Origin: Parelaphostrongylus tenuis
Lineage: Eukaryota; Nematoda; Chromadorea; Rhabditida; Metastrongylidae
DNA: 64,000 nt
Direction: 5' to 3'
NCBI GenBank assembly: GCA_019055375.1
Contig: JAHQIW010002308.1
Coordinates: forward strand, 1,080,302 to 1,144,301
The translations under genes were made by a program, and so were the position numbers. Below the pieces are notes generated by a model. The model had not been told where the DNA came from and did no database searches. It saw only the letters and a program-made list of their open reading frames with translations. This document shows positions 25,401-35,235 of this stretch, piece after piece; position 1 is the stretch's first letter; every line of letters begins with the position of its first letter.

Positions 25401-28400
25401 GTATTGTTAAAGGAAATACAATTTGTTACCAATAGAAGGGCGTGTCCGGACCTTATCACTGAGATAGAGAGTAGTCGCTTAACTTCCAAGAATCCGACCT
25501 AGGCGTGTTCAACTGGTAAGGAACTTCACCCCTTGGGCCTTATCACTGAAATATAGATTAGCCGCTTGATTTCCAAGGATTCGACCTGGGCATGTCCAAC
25601 TGGCAAAGACCTTCACCTCCAACGTGAAGACTGCTCCATCTCCTCTGTGTCGAGTGTTAACAGCTCACTCCCTCTGCCTCAGCATGAGAACTGCTTCACC
25701 TCCTCTTTGCCACTCAGCACCCGTTCAATGGAAAGGAGGTTGCTGGTTCGATCTCCCACCACGACACTTGCTGCAGTTTTTTATTCTTGTCTTTTTGTTC
25801 TCACTACAATATGCTTGAATCACTAACACACCAAATAACACCATATCTCATATAGGAGCACCGTGACACAAGCGATCATTGTAAGTAATTTTTTTTATCA
25901 CCATCTACTTAACAATTTGCAACTTAAAGCAATAAGTTTGAGCAATTTACGATTTATACAACATAATAAATTTACAAATGCCATAAGAAACGGTGATAAA
26001 TAAAATTTATACATTGATTGCTTGTGTTACGGTAATACTGTATGAGGTATGGTGTAATTTGGTATGTCGACGATTCGAGCATATTGTAGTGAAAACAAAA
26101 AAAAATAACACCAAAAACTACAGTGAAGTGTTGTGGTAGGAGATCGGACCAGCAAGCCCCTTAACAGTGGACGGGTGCCGAGTGGCAGAGAGGAGATAGA
26201 GAAGCTTCCACGTTGGGGTGGAGGAGTGGAGCTGTTCCCATGCAGGAGCAGAGGAGGTGGAGTCCTTCCCACGCACGTTGGGACTGAGAGCTCCTACCAA
26301 ATAGACACTCTCAAATTGGGTTTTCGCAAGTCGAACGGTTAACCGACATACTGAAAGTAATAGAAACATAGGGCACTCTACAAATTACTGCTACCATCTA
26401 CTCTAGGTTACGCTAATAACACTGCTGAATAAGGCAAAGCTCTAACATCGCAACAGAAAGCGGGGTCGAGCCATAGACGAATTTTCAAAAATCTTTGCTT
26501 CGTAGCCAGTATGTCACCATATTCAAGGCAGTGCTCCATTGCCGCGGTGAAAACAAATTCTGTGGCCTACTTGTGATTATACAGTGCCTCATTCAGAAAT
26601 TTCACTGCAACTTTGCAATTCAGGAAACCGACAAGGTTTTGTTGTAGATTGTTCGCGCTCCTTCGATAGGCTTCGAACCTCAATCTCAATATTCTTTAGA
26701 TGATGGTGACTCCATCTATACCAGCGCTGGCCTTGTCAATTATCGAGAAGCTCTAATTAGCACAGATATGCCCCATTCCTTCCCTTGGAAGAGTGGAGAT
26801 GCTCGGCAGGCTATGCTTGCTCAAAAGGCAAAAGTCATAAAGTTTTTTTTTATCAAACACAGATTTTCTAGAGTTTCGGGCATAAGGTTAGCCTTGAACA
26901 TCTCGTTGAACTCTATTTCAGCACAGACATACTCTTAGCAGGGCTTTTGAAAAAATTTGGAACTCCTCAGCTTTGTAGACCTGCAAAATGCATGGTCTCC
27001 GCATCACAATTCGTAACTTAAGAATTCTAATAATTGGAACGGCAAACCACTGAACGAACTGATGACAATACCGCGAAATAAGTAGTCAAAAACTGCTACT
27101 ATCTAGAATGACGAATTTTGAACTATAAATCTCTTCTGTCTACATAGCGAACGTTCAGTGGTGATTTGGTAGCTAGACGAAAATTTTGTTCATCACTTTT
27201 TTTAGACACTTTATTGAACCTTCTTCGCAGTGCTTTCTTTCACTGCGTGGATCTCAGTACTTTTAGCACTCATTTCGTTGGTACGTTATCTTCTTCGTCG
27301 TAGAATACTGGTTAAGCAAGTCTCTTTGAATCCCGGGCACAGCCAGGCTGTGGCATTCAATAGGGCGTTGTTGTTGACTGTCGTAGAGAATTAGGTGTGG
27401 AGTTCAACTCCATGCGCGCCGCGGTGAGCATCGTGACCACTCAGCCACGGTAGCCCTACTTGTTCACCACTTTTTTATCATTTATTCGATCTGTCCTCAC
27501 AGTGTTTTTTTCAGTATGCGGATCCTAGTACTTCTTGCATTCAATTCGTTTTCGTCTTCTTCTGAACGGCATGGAATACTGGTCGAGCGAGTCTCCTTGC
27601 AATCTTGAGGATAGCCTTGCTGTGGCGTTCCATAAGACGTTGTTGTCTACCGCCGGAGAGAAATGGAGGTCGGAGCTCGGCTCAATGCGCTCTGTGACCA
27701 ACATCACAATCACTCGGCCACGGCTCCCCTACTTGTTCATCATTGAACAGTATTGTGCAACTCATCAAACAGTGTTTCGAAGACCTCCAATACAATTTAT
27801 TTCTCTCGTAAATTTGTAGTGTGTTAATAAGAAGTGCATGTATGACTTACTAAGTACTTGCAGATATTGACATCTCCATATTTGGTGGTGCTGTCGCTGA
27901 CGAATCCACCTCCGTGAATGAAGACAAGCACTGCGAATCCCGACGTCGAACTGGGATCCCACACGGGCGTGAATACGTTCAAATAAAGGCAGTCCTCCGA
28001 GATATTCCCAAGCTAAAAACATTCGATAACAGTACAGAAAATAGTGTTTTGATTCATTAAACGCACGCTTCTGATCTTCGCGAACAGTGATGAAATCACG
28101 CGTTAGCAACATCACTATGAGCGGAGAGACATTCCAGTTATCTTAACTTTCTCCCTCTCTTCATCCCTATGTTTTCTTTGAGATCTTCTAATAAACAAAT
28201 CTATCTATACTAAAATCTCTCAAATCGGCGATAGTGAATTTTTTTTTCGAAAAATGTTCTGTGTAAACTTTTACAAGCTAAACAAACAAACTTTCAACTC
28301 CTTTTGTGCATTTCTATCTCTTGTCTTGCAAAAACGTAGCTTGAAAGCAGATCATATACAACTAAGCATTTTTATGGAGGTCTATGTGTAGATATTTCTA

Positions 28401-31400
28401 ATATGTAGCTCGAGTAAGCGTACGAAGAGCGCGGGTTCATCACTGCGTATAATACGGTACTTCCCCTGTCAACACATCAACACTCACATTCAGTTTTTCG
28501 CTCTTTTTAGGCATTTTAAAACTTATTCGGTAGCTCAAATCTCGACAATTTGAAAGGTGTATTCCCTTTCTTCAAAGGTCATTATATTACACTGTAACAG
28601 AGGAAAGAAAATATTATCTAACACTCATGCATCTTTCGATGAACAAACTTTTCCTCAAATGATTCAGCAGTTCTTTGAGGACACAAAACTCGTTAAATTT
28701 GAAAGTGCTCTTGGTTTTCCAAGAAATCTCTTTATTGCGCTGCAATGGTGAAATCGAGATAACACTTTAGATGCGGCGTTTATGCCTTCCACCGACATGT
28801 GCATGTATATTGCAACTTTGGCATCAAAACGATGGCGTTCAATAGACAGTCGACAGCTCAAATCTCGTGAATTTGAATGGTATGCTTGCCTTTTAAAATT
28901 TTTTTTTACGATCTGTAGCAACAAGAATAAAGCTGTGTTGCACATCTGAGTATGTTTCGCTAAACACGGCTTGTCTCTCATGCTTTCACACCCACTCGAT
29001 GGCACAAATTTTATCAAATTCAAGTATATGTTTGCGAAAGTTTTGCAGTTTTTGAGAAAGACTTTTTAATGTGTCGTTATGGCTAAAAGCATATTGACTT
29101 TCACATTGATCGCGCAATGGACGCCATATGTAAACTGCGCTGCACGATCGACTGGGCGCCGAGTGTGAAATTCAATAATATTCAGCTGTAACAACATATT
29201 AAAACGTCCTTCGCAAACACCGAGCTTATTATTGAGATCGAGGAATTGTGTAAACGAATGGTTATTGAAAATCTGAATGAAAACCTTTGTTTAGAGAAAG
29301 ATTTTTGAGTGTGAAAGAAAATTTGGTACTTGTATGTTAGACAGCGACATAATTTTAAGGCGATCTCATTCGCTGGGCAAGAATTTTTCATAGGAGTGTT
29401 AGATATTGTTCGAAAGCATAAAGCTCTAGCTACAAGTCCACATCACCGTTTCACCATTTAATAATACTGTAGCATCCAGAATAAAAATTTGTTTCTCACT
29501 CCCTTTTTGTCTTCATTTTTACCAAGAGTATAAATCCCTGAAAGCACGAAAAGCATATCAGAGTGTACGGAACTCTCCCTAGTATCAGAATCTACGTCTC
29601 TATCTAAAGTTTCTGTCGATGTAGTGAAAAATTCTTCAATGAAATAACAAAAGTTGCCGCTGTTTTAACGCAAAATGCAGCAGATCATTATCAAGTTACG
29701 CGGCAGATCAGGCGGCTACATTACTGCTAACTAGTTGTTGTGGCTTCCCTTCATATTATACTCAGCTGTGAACCATTTCGACAGCTTTGTTTACCGGCCA
29801 ACTCACGGAGCGGAGGGCATCGACCAATCGCGCTCAAACTGTTGTTATTCAAAAGGGGATTTCTTTACCACATCGATAGGAATTTCAGGTAAAAACGCAC
29901 AATCTGATGCTACCGAAAATGTTCTACACACTATAATGCTTCGCATGTTTCCAGCGATTTATTCTCGTGTTAAAAATGAAGACGAAAAGCGAGTGAGGAA
30001 CAAAATTTCATTCTGGATGCTACATCGCTATAAAAGGATGTTGTAATAAATTGGCCAAGTGGAATTGTAGCCAGAGATTTACGCTATCGAATAACTGCTA
30101 ATACTTCTGTGAAAACTTCCTCTCCAGCAAATGAGATCGGCTTGAAAATTGGCCACCGTCTAACATATAAGTACCCGAATTTTTTCTTCACCTTTACAGC
30201 ATAATGTAATAATCATTTGAACAATAAAATACGCCCTTCAAATTCTCGACAATCAAACTGCCAAATAATTACTAAAACCTCAAAAAGAGATAAAACTAGC
30301 TTTTTTAACTATGGGTGCGAATAGGGGGAAAGTACTGAGAATAGTTCTCTGGAGACATATTTGTGATCAATAATTTTCATAATGCCGATGTTCTAAACCT
30401 TTTATTCAAACACGCTTCTTTTTCACCGCTTAGAGTGCTTTAACTGTCTATAAGTACTCAGTCTTTTCTCTTTTAGGTCAACTGTGAATAACTGAAAACA
30501 AACGAATGATTGATATAAACTTAGTTATAGTGAAAGTTCCCGATGAACAGGTATCGATTACAACATGCGTAGTAATTTTTGATAAATTACTAAGTGTTCT
30601 CCAATTTTTATTTGCTGTGATGACTCTCAGGTCTTGTATGATACTAGGGAAGAGCATAACAGAATTCTCCTCTGTGATCCCTTTTGTACAATGCAATAAA
30701 ATTGATTGAATGCCAAATTCAGTACGATGCGAAGTGAACGAGAGTTTTTCTCTTCAGATGACACATATAAATAAACCACAAGCGTATGAGCGAGTAGGAA
30801 AAATCTTGCCCTATTGACTGGTGCAACAATTCGGAAAATTTTCTCCAAATAAAGAATAAAACCCTATTTATAAACGAAGATCGGTGCAAGTCGCTCTGCG
30901 CGCACTGATTTCTGTAGCCGTCCGCAGGCGCTAAGCTCTTGGATGTCTGCTCAAATTATAGATGAGCAGCTCTGTTTAGCAAAAACCCTCCAAAAAATGA
31001 GGTTAAAAAGAACTCTCATCGTCCGCGAAAAATTAAACAAATTCGAATAAAGGATTACCTTCCTTTCCAGCAGCGTGGGCTTCTGAATTGGGCTTGCTGC
31101 AAACGCTTTAGTTTCTCGCACTCCTTCCCATGATTCCGGTGGCTCAGGTTTCTGAATTTTCACACTGTTTGTATTGAAAATTGTGCGATGACTTGTTAAA
31201 AAGCACCTACCCGAAATCGAAGGTCACCTATAGGCGGTTTCGCGTATGGTATTCCTTGGAAGGCGTCCACCTGTCAAACATATTCTTCACATCTTTACGA
31301 AAGCTCAAAGAAGTATCTGATCACTTTCTACTGTCTATTACTATAGTAGTATTATAGGCACGAGTCGGTTATCGCATTCCTCTTTTCATCTCTTTGGAAA

Positions 31401-32854
31401 CAAAACTCTTTTTGCTTCTTCCTCAAGTAGTAGTTCAATAAGCTTTTCCCATAGGCTTTTTGTAATCATTCGATATCCTGATTCTTGGAGATTTCAATAC
31501 TCTGCTTTTTTCTAAAACGAACTCATTTCGGGTTGTGAGCAACGAGTACAGAGTTGCGCTTCATACTAAGCACGCAGTGTTAGCGCGGTAACAACATTGC
31601 ATGGTCTTACAGTAGACTTTTATTAGTTTCTAATAGCATGAATTTTATTGATGCTGAAGCGAAGTACAGTTTCTGAAAAGGTCTTCACAAGCTGGTGGAA
31701 GAGCGAAAAGAAGATTGCGTTTCGCACTCGCAGGTTTACGCTGCTTTAGCTCAGGCTTAGTAGTGGGTTTATCCAGCAAATAATGTGAAATTAAAGGCTT
31801 AAGCTCATGGAACGGTATAACAAAATTATTTCCACAGTTCTTTTAGGAAGGCCTAGAAATTCATACGCAGGAAGAGAAAAAAATTTCAATTTCAAAAATC
31901 GCGCATAATGTGCGTTGAGAGTGTAACTCAATTTTATTTTCGATGTTACAGCGCATTGGGAAGGCTAATAAGAAAACAAGCATGGTTTTGGACTTGTTGA
32001 GACTGATCTGTCAAATTCTTACTAAAAGTACGGAAGTGATGGAAAAGGCATGCCCCTTGAGAGATAGAAATGCGGCAAGCAACTATTACTGTAGAAAAAT
32101 CTAGAGAACATGATGATGACGACAGTCATTACACAACTGTAGTGTGACCGGCTATATGTATCTATAGAAGTACTTATTGATATAAAGCATCATCGCATAA
32201 TAGTTGGTCACTTTTAGTCAAATATTACACGGCAATATGTTGCTCATTTCAACTGTAAATGAGTGCCGCCTTATTGCAGTGGTTTCTGAGTTTTCTTAAT
32301 TTGTATGCTACCAGTTAACGATGTAAAAGTCAAGTCAAATCTCTCCAACAATGAACTTAGCCGCATCTCAAGTCTCGACTAAAAATTCCCCAGAAAAGTT
32401 CATTGTATTTTGAAAGTGCCACTCGGCTTGCGGTGGCCCATTGATGTATCACACCACTGCTGCTATTCCTCCAGAGAAGTCTGGTACTGATTCGCCGACC
32501 CCAGAAGTAGGCTTGCCTGGGTAGAAGTGCGTGATCGAACAAAAAACCGCGTGTGTTTTCATAGCTACCTCTAACCACTGCGCTGTTTCCGTTTTCAGCA
32601 GCTCAAAAAATGTCTATAATCTATCGATTGCTAAACAGCAACATGCCAACCTTACAACCCGTTAACAACTTCAAATCTGTAAAAGTAAAATAGAATTGAT
32701 TATACATATTGAAGTCGTGGTCTGATAAATGAATCCCACAAACCTGCCAATTTTCGAAAACAAATCTTCGGCCAATAATATTGCCATATCTAGTTCTGAT
32801 AACACGAGAATCCTGTGTCGGTAGGCTGCGGTCGGTGCTTGACCCCTGTCCCAT
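18803..32854 (-). CDS. Type-B carboxylesterase (alpha/beta hydrolase), 14 exons, 546 aa
   Basis: A serine esterase that hydrolyses carboxylic esters, in the cholinesterase/carboxylesterase family. Exons on the minus strand: 32744-32854, 31211-31270, 31059-31151, 27851-28012, 24910-25041, 24638-24743, 23881-23982, 23475-23623, 23052-23127, 21239-21396, 20883-21036, 19323-19452, 18932-19076, 18803-18865. All introns are GT..AG and all phases match, giving 1641 nt with one terminal stop. Family landmarks appear in order: GIPYAKPP near residue 43, EDCLYLN near 94, oxyanion HGGG 121-124, nucleophile motif GQSSG with Ser205, acid in SSEGL (Glu327), and ATHC with His438. The length is normal for the family. 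The start is the first ATG after a splice acceptor; there is no signal peptide, and the C-terminus lacks a KDEL-type signal. It resembles nematode intracellular esterases (cest-like). The exact orthologue and substrate are unknown. No disabling change was seen. Confidence 0.93.
19895..20525. mobile_element. MITE-like inverted repeat (family D), holding a SINE A
   Basis: GGGCTTACGTACGA with CATTAGAGCCACCCG near 19912-19960 is the inverse of TCGTACGTAAACC-type sequence near 20435-20505 (CGGGTGGCTCTAA-like pairing). It lies inside esterase intron 11. Confidence 0.6.
20028..20318 (-). mobile_element. SINE-like family A copy, nearly complete, in esterase intron 11
   Basis: Tail (GTTGATCAATACCTGAGGGA) first on the plus strand, head (GCGCCACATGCGC) last. 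It sits between the arms of a MITE-like element (19895-20525). Confidence 0.85.
20883..21396 (-). CDS. Esterase exons 10 and 11
   Basis: Exon 10 (21239-21396) follows TTTGCAG and reads [17 protein letters not shown] up to AVARAN. Exon 11 (20883-21036) follows ATTACAG and reads [10 protein letters not shown], then [10 protein letters not shown], the conserved strand before the His block. It ends PFK in phase 1. The exon 10 donor AAT|GTAGAG keeps phase 0. Confidence 0.88.
22485..22705 (-). mobile_element. SINE-like family A copy, diverged, in esterase intron 9
   Basis: TGACTCGCAGTGGCCTGCCC, AGTCAAAGCTGCTGTCCTTC and CAGGGCATCTCTAACTATTA follow the family order in inverse orientation. Confidence 0.65.
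23052..23127 (-). CDS. Esterase exon 9: catalytic acid Glu327
   Basis: A 76-nt exon between CTTTCAG and T|GTAAG. It reads [17 protein letters not shown] and then SCSSEGLI. ELRKEAPxKP and the E-G pair match the family block holding the third triad member. Phase 0 in and phase 1 out join exactly to exons 8 and 10, completing the frame. It is too short to stand out as an open frame. Confidence 0.9.
23190..23335. repeat. Small foldback in esterase intron 8
   Basis: GGGCACTTATAAAATGCAATACAC near 23202 pairs with GTATTGCACTCCAGAAGTGCCC near 23295. The centre carries GTGCAACTGACGAGGC and GAAACACG, shared with the 34.4-35.2 kb element and with about 44,870. Confidence 0.65.
23475..23982 (-). CDS. 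Esterase exons 7 and 8
   Basis: Exon 7 (23881-23982) follows TTTTTTAG and reads [18 protein letters not shown], the helix after the nucleophile with the conserved MSGNA/SGS block. Exon 8 (23475-23623) follows TGATTAG and ends with [11 protein letters not shown]. Splicing joins G|AA between them. The exon 7 donor (AATG|GTGTAA) and the exon 8 donor (AAG|GTCCTA) are weak by consensus but give the right phases. Confidence 0.8.
24638..25041 (-). CDS. Esterase exons 5 and 6: nucleophile Ser205
   Basis: Exon 5 (24910-25041, 44 codons) reads [19 protein letters not shown] and then GNFGLWDQ, both conserved family blocks. Exon 6 (24638-24743) contains [18 protein letters not shown], the nucleophile elbow with Ser205. 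The type-B signature 1 expects Gly or Arg after the first Phe; here it is Asn193, a single deviation. Exon 6 ends in phase 1 (AGAG|GTACT), joining the exon 7 AC to make Asp. Confidence 0.92.
25451..25620. repeat. Tandem pair of ~87-bp units in esterase intron 4
   Basis: CCTTATCACTGAGATAGAGA at 25451 and CCTTATCACTGAAATATAGA at 25538 start two similar units ending TTCACCCC and TTCACCTC. On the minus strand they contain GGTCGAATCC, B-box-like. Confidence 0.75.
25617..26335. repeat. ~700-bp foldback (inverted-repeat) element in esterase intron 4
   Basis: The left arm 25617-25930 is the inverse of about 25995-26330: TGCCACTCAGCACCCG against TGCCACTCGGCACCCG, GGTTCGATCTCC against GGTCCGATCTCC, and CACTACAATATGCTTGAATC against CACTACAATATGCTCGAATC. 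A short unpaired centre lies near 25960. Confidence 0.85.
27290..27460 (-). mobile_element. SINE-like family B copy in esterase intron 4
   Basis: On the minus strand: CTACCGTGGCTGAGTGGTCA (A-box-like), GGAGTTGAACTCC (B-box-like) and the tail AACCAGTATTCTACGACG. Confidence 0.8.
27545..27740 (-). mobile_element. SINE-like family B copy in esterase intron 4
   Basis: On the minus strand: GAGCCGTGGCCGAGTGATTG, then AGATTGCAAGGAGACTCGCT and CGACCAGTATTCCATG. It is in the same orientation as the 27.3 kb copy, about 85 bp away. Confidence 0.8.
27851..28012 (-). CDS. Esterase exon 4: EDCLYLN signature and oxyanion hole
   Basis: Residues 89-142. It begins after TTTTTAG and ends at TTA|GTAAGT, phase 0 on both sides. 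It holds the type-B signature 2 ([11 protein letters not shown], residues 94-104) and FIHGGGF, whose glycines form the oxyanion hole. It is flanked by introns of about 3.0 kb (28013-31058) and 2.8 kb (25042-27850). Confidence 0.93.
28013..31058 (-). other. Esterase intron 3
   Basis: About 3 kb. It holds AT-rich repeat remnants (AGCTCAAATCTCG at 28,532 and 28,857) and no exon that I could support. Confidence 0.6.
31059..31270 (-). CDS. Esterase exons 2 and 3 (residues 38-88)
   Basis: Exon 2 (31211-31270, 20 codons) carries [19 protein letters not shown], the conserved N-terminal block of type-B esterases. Exon 3 (31059-31151, 31 codons) starts after TTCAG and reads [17 protein letters not shown]. 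The two are separated by a 59-nt intron. Both have phase 0 boundaries. The Cys that normally precedes the SIQ/VQ segment and pairs with the Cys of EDCLYLN is absent: the segment reads FAASPIQ. Confidence 0.9.
32375..32592 (-). mobile_element. SINE-like family A copy in esterase intron 1
   Basis: Contains GCGGTGGCCCATTGATGTAT, TCCTCCAGAGAAGTCTGGTA and the head end CTACCTCTAACCACTGCGC. The tail is truncated. Confidence 0.7.
32744..32854 (-). CDS. Esterase exon 1: start, myristoylation-type N-terminus
   Basis: Encodes residues 1-37 and ends in phase 0 at CAG|GTTTGT. The protein begins MGQGSST, which fits the N-myristoylation pattern (Gly2, small residues at 5-6, no Pro after). No hydrophobic signal peptide follows. 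The next residues ([10 protein letters not shown]) match the first beta strand typical of the family. The ATG is chosen because it lies 9 nt after a TTTGCAG acceptor; no in-frame ATG lies between that acceptor and this one. Confidence 0.85.
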
Positions 32855-32865
32855 GGTAAACCTCT
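32855..32865 (-). promoter_or_regulatory. Splice acceptor with 9-nt leader before esterase ATG (likely spliced-leader site)
   Basis: On the minus strand TTATTATTTGCAG ends at 32864 and is followed by AGGTTTACC and then the ATG. A short outron-like acceptor directly before the start codon is the usual layout for SL trans-splicing in nematodes. A cis-spliced 5' UTR exon farther upstream is the alternative. Confidence 0.55.
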
Positions 32866-34097
32866 GCAAATAATAATCGTTTCAGCTATATTTTTTGACT
32901 AGGAAAATTTGAGGTCTGAAAAACATCTTCAAAGCGAGTGAAAACAGAAACGTAGAACTATGTATGAAGAGAAAAGTTGTACATGCAAGTATGAAACGTT
33001 CCTGGTAGAGTAGTCTGCATCTCAACAATGAGTCATTGTGTTCCATTGGGTTCTAACCAATTGACATTGATCAGTGACACGAGATTGGTGACACGTTTTC
33101 GGTTCTCACTGAGTAATATTCAACGACTTAGCCATATTCAAAACCGGTATACTTTGTAAAATTTAAAACCGTCCATGCGCTGGTTTTTCTTCGTAGTCAT
33201 TTTCATGTTATAATGTCGAACACAATAGTTAGAGGACACCGGCAATAGCGTAGGACTGATCATTGCTTCAGTCTTGCCCCCGGGTTTAGAGTCTTACAAC
33301 CCTCCGTGGTCAAGAGTACGAGAATAGACTTGTCTGGAAGAATAAAAGCCCTAGCTTAATAATAACGGTAGGCCATCGCAAATCTGCATAAATAAGATAT
33401 GCACCTTTAACGTTGAACACCTTATTTTCTTGCCAACTAAAAGATGTGTTATCGAATCATTGCGACCCATATAAGGTTATAGAAGAGAGCTCGTAAGAAA
33501 AATTATTTTTGTATCAATTAGAGGATTGATTTATCGGCAATTGCAGATAATTACGTGATAATACAAGTAGCTGAGAAGTGAACAACATGCTAGACTTCCA
33601 GAACAGGTTTTATTTATCGCCGTAAAGGCTTGTAGATAATCTTATAAGCTACTGTAGTTTTCGAAAACATCTAGAAACGGGTTATATACAAACATGGATG
33701 ACAAATTCAAATTCTCAAAATTTCAAGACAGTATCTTGGCCTCTCGGAACGTTCGGACGGTTGAATCGTTAATAGCACACGGTTACTGGGAGAAAATGCG
33801 TAAAAGATGTTCTGTTGGCGTCATGAAAAGCAGACTATTGTTGTGTGGAGAAGTAATTGTGCTCTTTTTTGGCAAATATTTCTAAAATACGGTGGTCTTT
33901 GTTTCCAACTAGGAGAAGTTTGTAATCAAATAGGGTGGTTCAGAGTAAATCACGATTATCACTTTTTGAATCGTACACATCAAAGACAATGTACATATTG
34001 TTTGTTCTATGCTAGTAGTGGAACTGCAAGGAATAGACATTGGAAATGTCGGAATTTGTTAGACACTGAATTATGTAGTCCCTATTATTGTTAACGG
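32866..34097. other. Upstream of the esterase; promoter not resolved
   Basis: No TATA box or motif could be chosen with confidence. A Cys-containing frame near 33,807-34,094 ends CTYC..WKC..LCSPYYC; it may be a relic but is too weak to call. Confidence 0.4.
33228..33405 (+). mobile_element. SINE-like family A copy (old)
   Basis: GACTTGTCTGGAAGAATAAA and GTAGGCCATCGCAAATC recall the body of family A. Strongly diverged. Confidence 0.35.
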
Positions 34098-34275
34098 GAC
34101 CACCGTAGCTGAGTGGTTCTGGTGCTCGTCGCTGCGCGTGTGAGGCCGAACCTTTCCTTCCAACATTCTCCGGTAGTCAAAAAAACGCCATATGTAACGC
34201 CACACCAAGCTGTGCTCGAGAGTGCAAGGCGACGCGCTTAACCGGTATTCTATGACGTTCAAGAAAAATTGAAAA
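34098..34275 (+). mobile_element. SINE-like family B copy
   Basis: GACCACCGTAGCTGAGTGGT contains TAGCTGAGTGG, which fits the A-box consensus at every position. The tail reads GCTTAACCGGTATTCTATGA. Confidence 0.8.
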
Positions 34276-34374
34276 AAGCGATTGAACGCTAGCAGTGTGA
34301 GGACCTGCACGCTGGGAAAAAATACAATGTGAAAACGGATGATGAAGTGCCTAAAGTATCAGTGTTATCATATT

Positions 34375-35235
34375 CTGAGCCTTTCATGAGGTCTGTTATT
34401 AGTTTTTATACAATGCAATATACGTGTTTCGGCCGTGCAGCCTCATCAGTTTCACAGTGCCCTCGTCTGTGCCAATCATTCTCAAATTAAACCCTTTGAC
34501 ATAGAGATATCGTCGGCGGACATATCACACCATGTGTGAAGTGGAAATTTACTTCATCTACGAGTAACATATTACTGCATGTTCAGTGACATGATCACCG
34601 GACAGTGCAGTGATTAGCAGTCGATTTGCACAAGGCTGATATTTTTATTACAGTATATGGATATTTGACTGTTCCTTGAAATCTCGCTTGAAATTAATAC
34701 ATCCTGACAACATATTTTAAGGCTTTCATGAGATCTCATATGATCATTTATACAGTGCAATAGACGTGCTTCATCTTGTAACATCGCCACTTGCACATTG
34801 CCTCCACTTAGGGCTCAACATATGCTGTCAGGATGTAACAATTTTAAGCGAGGCCTCGAAAAAATAGTCGAATAGAGTGGCATCATAATAAAAATACCAG
34901 TCTTGATCAAAGCGACTGTTTATCACTGCAATGCCCTGTGATCATGTCATGAGTACGCAGTGATATGTTACTCGTGGATGAAGTTGATTTACAATGTACA
35001 GATTGTGTAACATGTTCGTCGACGATATCTCCATGTAAGAAGGCTCTCCTCAAGAGGGATCCCCACAGATGAGGGGCACTGTGCAACTGACGAGGCGGCA
35101 AAGCCGAAACACGTGTGTTGACTATATAAATGCTATAACAGACCTCATGAAAGGCTTAAAATATACTCTCAGGATGTATCAGTTTTAGGCGAGTTCTAAA
35201 GGAACAGTCGAATATAAAGGTATCACTGTTATTAT
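34375..35235. repeat. ~870-bp nested foldback element
   Basis: GCCTTTCATGAGGTCTGTTA at 34380 recurs inverted near 35137-35156; ACGAGTAACATATTACTGCA near 34560 recurs inverted near 34957-34975. The centre (34660-34800) holds another inverse copy of 35105-35215. No coding frame. Confidence 0.8.
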
